Positions 52,852 through 61,189 of a stretch of DNA of 64,000 nt are shown here, one piece after another. The stretch covers positions 124,001 through 188,000 of the forward strand of contig NZ_VYKL01000022.1 in assembly GCF_008710145.1 (NCBI RefSeq). Direction: 5' to 3'. Positions within the stretch are counted from its first letter, which is position 1. Each line of letters begins with the position of its first letter. The stretch comes from Niallia endozanthoxylica (GTDB lineage Bacteria > Bacillota > Bacilli > Bacillales > Cytobacillaceae). The position numbers were made by a program, and so were the translations under genes. Below the pieces are notes generated by a model. The model was not told the DNA's origin, made no database searches, and worked only from the letters and a program-made list of their open reading frames with translations.

Positions 52852-52928
52852 GTTGGGTTGTTTCTAGATATAAATTTGCGGTAGAATGAAAGACGGTAAA
52901 TATATTGATATAATTTCAGGTTAATATT

Positions 52929-53122
52929 TTAACTTCATTCAGCAGAAGGTCTCCACTTCTAAAGCTAAGGGATGAATGTAAAAAGCTCTCTGATTCAGTG
53001 AGGTTCAAACCCCGGCTGAATGAAGTTAAGCCTCCGGCGGATGCCTCGGATTTTTTAGAGGTAGTTTATCGAGCGAGCTCGATAAAAATCCGGGCGCAAA
53101 TTCGATGGGACGAATTTGATTA
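52929..53122. repeat. Structured IS200/IS605-like end remnant
   Basis: A 15-base perfect inverted repeat (TTAACTTCATTCAGC at 52929-52943, complement at 53015-53029) is followed by nested hairpins. One has CGGATTTTT and TATCGAGC arms around 53047-53092. A subterminal AAATTCG/CGAATTT hairpin lies at 53098-53117. No transposase or TnpB frame is present. The form resembles the right end and guide-RNA region of IS200/IS605-type elements; this is inference from structure. Confidence 0.5.
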
Positions 53123-53130
53123 GAATGGAT

Positions 53131-53176
53131 AAAAGAAGCCGTTTTTTTACCTTTTCGGTAATAAAACCGGCTTTTC
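53131..53176. terminator. Terminator-like hairpin
   Basis: AAGCCG (53136-53141) pairs with CGGCTT (53168-53173), with ACC/GGT near the loop. It lies directly upstream of the MFS gene at 53220. Confidence 0.5.
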
Positions 53177-53219
53177 CTGCGTTAGTAGTATATTAGCCCA
53201 GTGATAGGGAGAATGTGAT

Positions 53220-54407
53220 ATGAATGGAGTAATATCGAATCGGTTTCGATTTTTGGCTTTAGTTGTTACGGTTGCGGTTTCGGGTTTTTCACAGGGAATG
53301 TTAGCCCCCTTAATAGCCATTATTTTTGAACAAGACGGCATCTCTTCGTCTGTAAATGGACTACATGCTACATCCATCTATATTGGAATGCTGCTTGCCG
53401 CACCATTTATGGAAAAACCGATTAGGAAGTTTGGTTATAAGCCCATCCTATTGACTGGCGGGTTGATAGTGATAACGGCTCTTGCTTTTTTTCCATTATG
53501 GAAATCCATCTGGTTTTGGTTTGTCCTGCGTTTGTTAGTTGGAATCGGAGACAATATGCTTCATTTTGGAAGTCAGACATGGATTACCTCATTTTCACCC
53601 AGTCATAAAAGAGGGAGGAATATTTCGCTTTATGGTTTATTTTTTGGCTTAGGCTTTGCCGGAGGGCCTATGATAACTCGTTTTTTAGGGGTAAATGAGG
53701 CCTTGCCATTCATGATATCGGCGGGATTAAGCTTATTGGTTTGGCTGCCTATTCTTTTTTTAAAGAATGAGTTTCCGGAAAAAAGCGAAGAGGAGAGCTC
53801 ATTCTTTAGTACATTCAGCCGTTTCGGCAAGGCATGGAAATATGGATGGATTGCATTTTTATTCCCATTTTGCTACGGTTTTTTAGAGGCTTCATTAAAT
53901 GGGAGCTTTCCAATTTACGCCTTAAGGATTGGTATCGATGCTCATGATGTTGCTTTTATCCTGCCTGCCTTTGCGATTGGCAGCATTGTGTTTCAGCTCC
54001 CTTTAGGAATACTTAGTGATCGTTTTGGAAGAAGAAGGATTCTTATGGTTGCTTTAATCATCGGTTTAACATCGTTTATGGCTGCGGGGATGCTAGATAA
54101 ATCGGTCATTGGATTAGCAGTTTGCTTTTTCATAGCTGGGATGCTAGTCGGTTCAACATTTTCTCTGGGCGTTTCGTATATGGTTGATTTAGTTCCCAAG
54201 CACCTGCTGACAGCGGGAAATATCATGTGCAGCATCCTTTTTAGTATTGGAAGTATCAGCGGTCCATTTGTTGGGGGGCTAATGATGCAATATGCAAAAG
54301 GGATTAACCTCTTTTTCACGATAAGTATGATGCTAGGAATTGTATTACTGGCGCTGCTTTCCTTTAAACCTAAAGTGGAATCAGCTAAATTAAACAAAAC
54401 GGCTTAA
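53220..54407 (+). CDS. MFS transporter
   Basis: This 395-residue MFS protein has twelve membrane segments, with MLAAPFMEKPIRKFGYKP as loop 2-3 and LPLGILSDRFGRRRILM as loop 8-9. It resembles small-molecule efflux proteins such as YfkF of B. subtilis. It is monocistronic, with a remnant element upstream and a strong terminator downstream. The substrate is unknown. The ribosome-binding site is weak (GGGAGAATGTGAT). Confidence 0.83.
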   Translation: MNGVISNRFRFLALVVTVAVSGFSQGMLAPLIAIIFEQDGISSSVNGLHATSIYIGMLLAAPFMEKPIRKFGYKPILLTGGLIVITALAFFPLWKSIWFWFVLRLLVGIGDNMLHFGSQTWITSFSPSHKRGRNISLYGLFFGLGFAGGPMITRFLGVNEALPFMISAGLSLLVWLPILFLKNEFPEKSEEESSFFSTFSRFGKAWKYGWIAFLFPFCYGFLEASLNGSFPIYALRIGIDAHDVAFILPAFAIGSIVFQLPLGILSDRFGRRRILMVALIIGLTSFMAAGMLDKSVIGLAVCFFIAGMLVGSTFSLGVSYMVDLVPKHLLTAGNIMCSILFSIGSISGPFVGGLMMQYAKGINLFFTISMMLGIVLLALLSFKPKVESAKLNKTA

Positions 54408-54414
54408 TGGACCC

Positions 54415-54484
54415 GAGTGTCAGGCACCGCAAAAAGACAACTGGCTAGAATCTGTCTTTTTACGGTGCCTGACACTCTTTTTTA
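54415..54484 (+). terminator. Terminator containing a TGTCAGGCACC repeat motif
   Basis: AGTGTCAGGCACCG pairs with CGGTGCCTGACACT, extended by AAAAGACA/TGTCTTTT; a T tract follows. The GTGTCAGGCACC core is, from memory, a widely repeated intergenic motif of Bacillaceae. Confidence 0.8.
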
Positions 54485-54595
54485 TTTAAAGTCTTATAGC
54501 TTCAAAAGTACGTATACTCTTGTCCTCCTGTTAATATGATGAAATGAGGAATTGGGTAGTCATTTTCGATTGTTATTTGATGAGGGGGAAAAGAG

Positions 54596-55813
54596 ATGAA
54601 GGTTTGGAAAGGGAAAATAGTTTTACTATGTTTGCTCATTTTTATCATGATTTTCACCAGTGCCTGTAATTTTGGCAAAGAGGAGACGTCCGATGGAGCA
54701 AAGGAGAATTCAATCAAAATTGGAGTCTTAGCATCGCGGACAGGTGCATTAGAATCTTATGGGGAACAGACCGTACGCGGGTTTGAGCTTGGTTTAGATT
54801 ATGCGACAGATGGAACAAGAGAAGTAGCCGGCCGGAAAATCGAGTTTATTGTGGAAGATACAGAGACAAAGCCAGAGGTGGCGGTCCAGAAAGCGACAAA
54901 GCTGTTGGAAGAGGATGAGGTTGATTTCCTAGTTGGTTCATCAAGTTCCGGTGATACATTGGCGGTGCTGCCGCTGGCAGAGGAATATGAAAAGATTATG
55001 GTCGTAGAGCCTGCGGTAGCTGATAGTATTACAGGTTCAGAGTTTAACCCGTATATTTTCCGTACAGCCCGCAACTCCTCGCAGGATGCAGTAGCCGGAG
55101 CAGCAGCAATAGCAACTAAAGGCGTAAAGATTGCTACACTTGCTCCGGATAACTCATTCGGCCGCGATGGCGTTGCTGCTTTTAAAGAGAGCGCTTTAAA
55201 TCTGGGAGCTGAGATAGTTCACGAGGAATACGCCGACCCAGCTGCAACTGATTTTACATCGAATGTCCAAAAGGTAGTAGATTCCGACCCTGATTACTTA
55301 TTTGTCATTTGGGCCGGGGCCAATACACCTTGGACTCAAATTGCTGATATGAAGGTACAGGAAAAGGGAATCAAAATTTCAACTGGTGCCCCTGACATTG
55401 CAGCCCTTGGTACAATGGAACCGTTAGTTGGAATGGAAGGATTTACCGTGTATTATCATGAGCTGCCGCAAAATAAAATCAATAATTGGCTCGTTGAAGA
55501 ACATAAGAAACGCTTTGACGGCGATGTTCCGGATCTTTTCACACCTGGAGGAATGAGTGCAGCCATTGCGATTGTGGAAGCATTGAAGAAAACGGAGGGC
55601 GATACAGATACAGACATCTTGATTGAAACAATGGAAGGCATGAGCTTCGAGACGCCAAAAGGAGAAATGACCTTCCGTGAAGAGGATCATCAAGCCCTGC
55701 AAACCCTTTATGCGATTAAACTCGAGAGAAAAGAGGGCGTTCCGTATCCTGTCCCTGTCCTAGTCCGTGAATTGACTCCGGAAGAGACGGCACCGCCAAT
55801 TAGAAATAAATAG
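54596..55813 (+). CDS. Liv-type ABC substrate-binding lipoprotein
   Basis: This 405-residue lipoprotein has a signal peptide with lipobox FTSAC (Cys24) and a type I periplasmic-binding fold (Peripla_BP_6, LivJ-like). It is the receptor of the importer encoded downstream. Homologues bind branched-chain amino acids, amides or aromatic and short-chain acids. The adjacent acyl-CoA ligase suggests a carboxylic acid ligand. GAGGGGG precedes the start. A hairpin separates it from the ATPase gene, which may allow higher expression of the receptor. Confidence 0.88.
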   Translation: MKVWKGKIVLLCLLIFIMIFTSACNFGKEETSDGAKENSIKIGVLASRTGALESYGEQTVRGFELGLDYATDGTREVAGRKIEFIVEDTETKPEVAVQKATKLLEEDEVDFLVGSSSSGDTLAVLPLAEEYEKIMVVEPAVADSITGSEFNPYIFRTARNSSQDAVAGAAAIATKGVKIATLAPDNSFGRDGVAAFKESALNLGAEIVHEEYADPAATDFTSNVQKVVDSDPDYLFVIWAGANTPWTQIADMKVQEKGIKISTGAPDIAALGTMEPLVGMEGFTVYYHELPQNKINNWLVEEHKKRFDGDVPDLFTPGGMSAAIAIVEALKKTEGDTDTDILIETMEGMSFETPKGEMTFREEDHQALQTLYAIKLERKEGVPYPVPVLVRELTPEETAPPIRNK

Positions 55814-55841
55814 AGTCAAAGTTACTAGGTTAAAGAAAATG

Positions 55842-55870
55842 GAGGCCGGACCAAATCAAAGTTCGGCCTC
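55842..55870 (+). promoter_or_regulatory. Intercistronic hairpin after binding-protein gene
   Basis: GAGGCCGGAC (55842-55851) pairs with GTTCGGCCTC (55861-55870) around a nine-base loop. No T tract follows, so it is more likely an RNA-stabilising or processing stem than a terminator. Confidence 0.6.
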
Positions 55871-55901
55871 AGGTTATTCTCACGCAAGGTGGTGTTTTAG
55901 G

Positions 55902-56678
55902 ATGAACAGTATAATCGAAACCCAAGGCCTGACAATATCGTTTGGCGGTCATACAGCAGTTGATTCCGTAAGTCTCTCCGTTCCGGCGAATCATTTTAAA
56001 TCGATTATCGGTCCAAACGGTGCAGGGAAAACAACTTTTTTTAATTTATTAAGCGGACAATTGATGCCGACGAAAGGTGAGATTTTTTTTAAGGGTGAAA
56101 AGATAACGAATCTATCTCCTATCGAGAGAACGAGAAAAGGAATCGGCCGTTCCTTTCAAATTACAAACGTATTTCCTAACCTTACTGTGCTTGAAAATGT
56201 AAGGCTGGCCGTCCAATCGCAAGCAGGAATCCGTTACCAGATGTTGAAGCATTTTCGAAAATATAAAGAGTTTGAGTTAAAAGCGGAAGAATGGCTTGAG
56301 ACTGTTTTGTTAGAAGCAAGAAAGGATATATTGGCAAAGAATCTTGCCCACGGGGAAAAGCGCAAATTAGAAATCGCGATGCTTCTTGCGTTAAATACAG
56401 AGGTGCTGTTACTGGATGAACCAACTGCCGGTATGTCATTGGAGGAGGTTCCAGCTATTTTAGACGTCATCAAACAGATAAAGGAAAAAGGGGACCGTAC
56501 GATTCTTCTCATTGAGCACAAGATGGATATGATTTTGGATTTATCAGATTCTGTGATGGTGTTATTTAATGGGGGCTTACTAGCAGATGGAACGCCAGAA
56601 GAAATTATGAAAAATGAAACTGTCCAGTCCGCTTATTTAGGAGGTCATAAGGATGAGCGTACATCTTCGTCTACATGA
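55902..56678 (+). CDS. ABC transporter ATPase, LivG-like
   Basis: This 258-residue ATPase has Walker A GPNGAGKTT, the LivG-specific GRSFQITNVFPNLTVLENV stretch, a signature-region change (NLAHGEKRKLEIA) and Walker B VLLLDEP. ATG 55902 is chosen because it gives the usual N-terminus (MNSIIETQGLTISFGG) behind AAGGTGG. It overlaps the next ATPase gene by 26 bases. Confidence 0.9.
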   Translation: MNSIIETQGLTISFGGHTAVDSVSLSVPANHFKSIIGPNGAGKTTFFNLLSGQLMPTKGEIFFKGEKITNLSPIERTRKGIGRSFQITNVFPNLTVLENVRLAVQSQAGIRYQMLKHFRKYKEFELKAEEWLETVLLEARKDILAKNLAHGEKRKLEIAMLLALNTEVLLLDEPTAGMSLEEVPAILDVIKQIKEKGDRTILLIEHKMDMILDLSDSVMVLFNGGLLADGTPEEIMKNETVQSAYLGGHKDERTSSST

Positions 56679-57360
56679 AATAGAAACCTATATTGGTCAA
56701 TACCATATCCTTCAGGGCATTTCCTTTGAAGTGAAGCAAGGGGAAGTCACTGTTTTATTGGGGAGGAATGGTGCAGGGAAAACGACAACATTGCGAACGA
56801 TTATGGGTTTGAATCCGGCAGCGAAGGGTGTCATTGAATTTAATGGGGAAGAAATTCATAAAAATCCAACCTATAGGATTGCTCAAAAAGGGATTGGCTA
56901 TGTTCCGGAGGACCAAGGGATTTTTGCCCAGCTGACAGTAGAAGAAAATATAAAGGTAGCCATTCAGAAGGACAATGCCATCACACAGGAAAGGCTTGAC
57001 TATATTCTACATTTATTTCCTGATTTAAAAAAGTTCTGGAAACGGCAGGGAGGTTTATTAAGCGGCGGACAAAAACAGATGTTATCAATTGCGCGAGCAT
57101 TTATCAATGATAATCAGCTTCTTTTGATAGATGAACCAAGCAAGGGGCTGGCTCCCATTATGGTCGAAAAGGTTATGGAATCAATCCTGCAAATGAAAGA
57201 GAAAACAACGATTGTGCTGGTAGAGCAAAACTTTATGATGGCGAGTACGATTGGAGATTACTTTTATATTATTGATGATGGTAAAACGGTACACAACGGG
57301 ACGATGAATGTGTTGCGGGAGGATGAAGAAATGCGCCGCAAGTATTTAGGGATTGCTTGA
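56653..57360 (+). CDS. ABC transporter ATPase, LivF-like
   Basis: This 235-residue ATPase has Walker A GRNGAGKTT, signature LLSGGQKQMLSIARA and Walker B LLIDEPSKGLAP. It pairs with the LivG-like protein. Its start lies inside the upstream gene behind GGAGG, so translation is coupled. Confidence 0.92.
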   Translation: MSVHLRLHEIETYIGQYHILQGISFEVKQGEVTVLLGRNGAGKTTTLRTIMGLNPAAKGVIEFNGEEIHKNPTYRIAQKGIGYVPEDQGIFAQLTVEENIKVAIQKDNAITQERLDYILHLFPDLKKFWKRQGGLLSGGQKQMLSIARAFINDNQLLLIDEPSKGLAPIMVEKVMESILQMKEKTTIVLVEQNFMMASTIGDYFYIIDDGKTVHNGTMNVLREDEEMRRKYLGIA

Positions 57361-57380
57361 GAGAGGGAGGAGGGACAGAA

Positions 57381-58241
57381 ATGGATGTATTCGTCAATTT
57401 AACGTTAAATGGTCTGGCAACAGGGATGCTGATATTTCTTCTTGCTGCCGGTTTGACTTTAATATTTGGGTTGATGGATGTCCTTAATTTTGCTCATGGC
57501 GGTTTATTTGCCTGGGGTGCCTATAGCGGGATATGGATTTATTCTTCAACCGGCAGTTTTTTCATTGGAATGATTGGCGCTGTGGCAACAGGTTTTCTGT
57601 TGGGATGGATAACGGAGAAATGGATCATCAAGCCAGTATATGGGAATCACGTACAGCAAATTTTAATTACATTAGGACTTATGCTTGTGTTATCGGAGTT
57701 ATTAAAAGTAGTCTGGGGACCCAATCAAATTTCAGCTTCTCCGCCTGATGTGTTGAAAGGAAGCTGGGAGGTAGCGGGAATTGTCATTATTAAATATCGT
57801 GTTTTCATCATTGCAATTGGGCTGCTGATGTTTTTTGCGGTTCAGTATATTTTAAAGAAGACAAAAATTGGTTTAGTTGTGCGTGCCGGTGTCATGAACA
57901 AAGAAATGGTTCAATCATTAGGAATCAATATTCAAAAGGTATTTATGTTCGTTTTTATGGCAGGTGCGGGAATGGCTGCTCTTGGAGGTGTTCTATTAGG
58001 ACCTTATTCAGGTGTGATTCATGCAGGAATGGGAATGGAATTTGCAATCTTAGCGTTTATTGTCGTTGTGATTGGCGGCATGGGAAGTTTTCCAGGCTCC
58101 ATTTTAGCTGCTATTCTAGTCGGACTTTCTGGCTCTTTTATGGCCTACTATGTACCCGATTTAAGTCTGGCAGTCAATATGCTGTTAATGGCTGTTGTCC
58201 TTATATTTAGACCGCAGGGACTATTCGGGTTGAAGGGATGA
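57381..58241 (+). CDS. ABC permease, LivH-like
   Basis: This 286-residue permease has about eight membrane segments and the family stretches LIFGLMDVLNFAHGG and GGMGSFPGSILAAILVG. ATG 57381 follows GGAGGAGGG; the frame upstream of it overlaps the previous stop. It forms a heterodimeric channel with the next gene product. Confidence 0.9.
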   Translation: MDVFVNLTLNGLATGMLIFLLAAGLTLIFGLMDVLNFAHGGLFAWGAYSGIWIYSSTGSFFIGMIGAVATGFLLGWITEKWIIKPVYGNHVQQILITLGLMLVLSELLKVVWGPNQISASPPDVLKGSWEVAGIVIIKYRVFIIAIGLLMFFAVQYILKKTKIGLVVRAGVMNKEMVQSLGINIQKVFMFVFMAGAGMAALGGVLLGPYSGVIHAGMGMEFAILAFIVVVIGGMGSFPGSILAAILVGLSGSFMAYYVPDLSLAVNMLLMAVVLIFRPQGLFGLKG

Positions 58242-58245
58242 GACA

Positions 58246-59217
58246 ATGTTGGGATTAAATAAGAAAACAAGCTATCTCTATTTGGTTGCCGCCCTTTTCC
58301 TCCTTATCTTTCCGTTTGTTTATGAATCACGAACATTATTAATTTTGCTGACCCAGGTGTTTATTTTTGCCATGTTTGCGATGAGCTACGATCTCCTGCT
58401 TGGTTATACAGGAATTGTTTCTTTCGGGCATGCGATGTTTTTTGGAATCGGCGCATACACGATTGGGATTTTTATGAAGAGCTACGAACCTTCCCTTTAT
58501 TATTTGCTTCTAGCTTTTGTTGTGACAGTCCTATTAACCGGGATTATCAGCTTTTTCATTGGCCTGCTTACCCTCCGTTTGAAAAGCCATTTCTATGCTA
58601 TGCTGACACTAGCCTTTTCCGGTTTATTTTTAGTTCTTGCTGAAAAATGGAGAAGCTTGACCTATGGGAATGATGGTTTTACTTTTAGAGTGCCTGATTT
58701 ATTAAAGGACCGGACGGATTTTTACCTGATTTCTCTCGTTCTTATGATTTTAGTTTTTCTTCTATTAAGAAGGTTCATTCAATCACCGCTTGGTCGGGTT
58801 ATTCAAGCAATAAGAGAAAATGAACAAAGAACAGAGTCGCTCGGATTTAATGTTCTTCATTATAAAATTATTGCCAGCGTGGTTTCAGGTGTGATAGCTG
58901 GTGTTGCGGGAATGCTCTATTCTATTTCACTAAGATTTGTAAATACGAGTGTTTTTTCAATTGATATTACCCTAGATGCTCTGCTAATGACGATTATCGG
59001 AGGTGTCGGAACGCTAGTCGGAGCGGTTATTGGATCAGGCATTATTGAATTCGCTCACCATTGGTTAACCGAAATGGCAAAAGTTCACTGGATCTTTGAA
59101 AGATGGATTATTTTATTTGGTATTATCTATATCCTTGTTGTTATGTTTTTCCCGCAGGGGATTGTGGGTACCTTAAAGGGTATGAAATTTAGAAAAAATA
59201 GACAGGAATCGAAATAA
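58246..59217 (+). CDS. ABC permease, LivM-like
   Basis: This 323-residue permease has about nine membrane segments and the family pattern GYTGIVSFGHAMFFGIGAYT and IGGVGTLVGAVIGS. It follows the LivH-like gene by four bases. It completes a five-gene importer. Confidence 0.9.
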   Translation: MLGLNKKTSYLYLVAALFLLIFPFVYESRTLLILLTQVFIFAMFAMSYDLLLGYTGIVSFGHAMFFGIGAYTIGIFMKSYEPSLYYLLLAFVVTVLLTGIISFFIGLLTLRLKSHFYAMLTLAFSGLFLVLAEKWRSLTYGNDGFTFRVPDLLKDRTDFYLISLVLMILVFLLLRRFIQSPLGRVIQAIRENEQRTESLGFNVLHYKIIASVVSGVIAGVAGMLYSISLRFVNTSVFSIDITLDALLMTIIGGVGTLVGAVIGSGIIEFAHHWLTEMAKVHWIFERWIILFGIIYILVVMFFPQGIVGTLKGMKFRKNRQESK

Positions 59218-59241
59218 TCATACGGAGCGGAGGTGAACGGA

Positions 59242-60255
59242 ATGCAAATTGGTATTATCAGTACAGGAATCTATTTACCAGAGACCGTGATAACAGGGGA
59301 AAAAATCGCAAGGTTGGCAGGAATTCCAAAAGAGATTGTGGAAGACAAGATGGGGATAAAGAAAAAAACAGTTCCTGGAGCAGATGATCATACTTGTGTG
59401 ATGGGTGTGCATGCAGCAAAGAAAGCCATTAGTAAAGCTAGAATCAATCCGCTAGAAATAGATTTAGTCATTTATATCGGAGAAGAACATAAGGAGTATC
59501 CTTTGTGGACGGCTGGAATCAAGCTTCAGGAGGAGATAGGTGCCTATAATGCTTGGGCATTTGATGCCGCTTTAAGATGTGGGACGACTATCATGGCTTT
59601 AAAAGTGGCCAAGAGTATGATGGTTTCTGACCCTAATATCAATACTGTCCTGCTTGCTGGGGGATATCGTAACGGGGACTTCATTGACTATAGTAACAAA
59701 AGAACCCAATTTATGTTTAATCTAGGTGCCGGTGGAGGGGCTATTCTTTTACAAAAGGGATATGAAAGGAACGTTATTCTAGAATCAAAGCTGATAACCG
59801 ATGGTTCTTTCTCAGAAGATGTGGTAGTGAAAGCAGGAGGGACTAAGCATCCGCTTACTGAACATAATCTATCTCTTCACAAACTTGATGTACAGGATTT
59901 TGAAGGAATGAAGACGAGACTTGAGCAAAAGTCAATGAATCATTTTTTAAAGGTAATACGTACATCACTTTCTGAAAGCGGGTATACGGAGAAGGATATA
60001 CAGTATCTTGGTTTGCTTCATATGAAAAGGTCCGCGCATGACTATGTGCTCAAAGAATTAGGTTTATCTAAAGAGCAATCCATTTATCTAGAGGAATATG
60101 GACATATTGGGCAGATGGACCAAATTCTATCATTGGAGCTGGCCCAAAAGGAAGGGAAGCTTAAGGACGGTGATATTGTCGTGCTGGTCAGTGCGGGAAT
60201 TGGCTATGCTTGGGGAGCAACAACTATACGATGGGGGAAGGAAGTGGGTAAATGA
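59242..60255 (+). CDS. KAS III-like thiolase-fold enzyme
   Basis: This 337-residue protein has the beta-ketoacyl-ACP synthase III fold. The active-site Cys113 lies in FDAALRCGTTIMAL. The usual His and Asn appear changed: the HQAN-like motif is LLHMKRSAHD and the GN motif is YGHIGQMD (Asn to His). It may therefore catalyse acyl transfer or hydrolysis rather than normal decarboxylative condensation. ATG 59242 is chosen by spacing to GGAGG; GTG 59233 is too close. It is 24 bases downstream of the permease gene and overlaps the hydrolase gene by four bases. Confidence 0.83.
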   Translation: MQIGIISTGIYLPETVITGEKIARLAGIPKEIVEDKMGIKKKTVPGADDHTCVMGVHAAKKAISKARINPLEIDLVIYIGEEHKEYPLWTAGIKLQEEIGAYNAWAFDAALRCGTTIMALKVAKSMMVSDPNINTVLLAGGYRNGDFIDYSNKRTQFMFNLGAGGGAILLQKGYERNVILESKLITDGSFSEDVVVKAGGTKHPLTEHNLSLHKLDVQDFEGMKTRLEQKSMNHFLKVIRTSLSESGYTEKDIQYLGLLHMKRSAHDYVLKELGLSKEQSIYLEEYGHIGQMDQILSLELAQKEGKLKDGDIVVLVSAGIGYAWGATTIRWGKEVGK

Positions 60256-61151
60256 CCTTATCCAATATAAAATATAAAAAAGTAACATTGCCAAATGGGG
60301 AAACCATTGCCTATCAGGAGAGGGATGGCGGAGAGCACAAAGTATTGCTGATTCATGGGAACATGACCTCTTCAAAGCATTGGGACCTCATACTAGAACA
60401 GATGGACTCAAAGTTTAAGATATATGCTGTTGATATGAGAGGATTTGGTCAATCTTCCTATCGCCATGGGATTCAATCCATCAAAGACTTTTCGGATGAT
60501 ATCAAAGGGGTTGTAGATGCGATTGGTTTAAATGACTTTTCCATCATAGGCTGGTCAACAGGAGGGGCTGTTGGCATGCAATTTGTGGCTGATTATCCTG
60601 GATACTGTTCAAAGCTGGTGCTATTGGCATCTGCATCCACAAGAGGATATCCTTTCTACGGAGTAAATGAAAATGGTCAGCCGGATCTTACTAAACGTCT
60701 CTCAACCTATGAGCAAATTAAAATCGATCCGATTAGGGCAATTCCTATTCAGCATGCCTATAATACAAAGAATTACCCATTCTTACAAGAAGTGTGGAAT
60801 GCAACCATCTATACGAAAAATCGGCCAAATGAAGATAAATATAGAGAATATGTTGAGGATATGCTTACACAAAGAAATCTCGCGGAAGTATACCATTCCT
60901 TAAATACATTTAATATCAGCAATAAACATAATGGTCTAATTGAAGGAAATGGATTGGTGGATAATATTAAGCTTCCTGTATTAGTTCTTCGCGGTGATCG
61001 AGACTTTGTTATCACAGAGAGGATGGCACAGGAAATTGTTGAAGATATTGGAAATTATGCTAGATTTGTAGAGTTAAAGGATTGTGGCCATTCCCCGTTA
61101 ATTGATGATCTAGATCAGCTGCTTCAAGTAATATCGGAATTTTTAAAATGA
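60252..61151 (+). CDS. Alpha/beta hydrolase
   Basis: This 299-residue hydrolase has the oxyanion motif HGNMTSS, nucleophile Ser102 in GWSTGG, Asp in RGDRDFV and His in DCGHSP. It likely cleaves an ester, lactone or thioester related to the acid imported by the ABC system. The four-base overlap with the KAS III-like gene shows tight coupling. The Ser nucleophile rules out an OleB-type (Asp) enzyme. Confidence 0.87.
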   Translation: MTLSNIKYKKVTLPNGETIAYQERDGGEHKVLLIHGNMTSSKHWDLILEQMDSKFKIYAVDMRGFGQSSYRHGIQSIKDFSDDIKGVVDAIGLNDFSIIGWSTGGAVGMQFVADYPGYCSKLVLLASASTRGYPFYGVNENGQPDLTKRLSTYEQIKIDPIRAIPIQHAYNTKNYPFLQEVWNATIYTKNRPNEDKYREYVEDMLTQRNLAEVYHSLNTFNISNKHNGLIEGNGLVDNIKLPVLVLRGDRDFVITERMAQEIVEDIGNYARFVELKDCGHSPLIDDLDQLLQVISEFLK

Positions 61152-61189
61152 TTTAGAGTGAGATGTAGAGAAGGGAAGGTGAGACTGGA

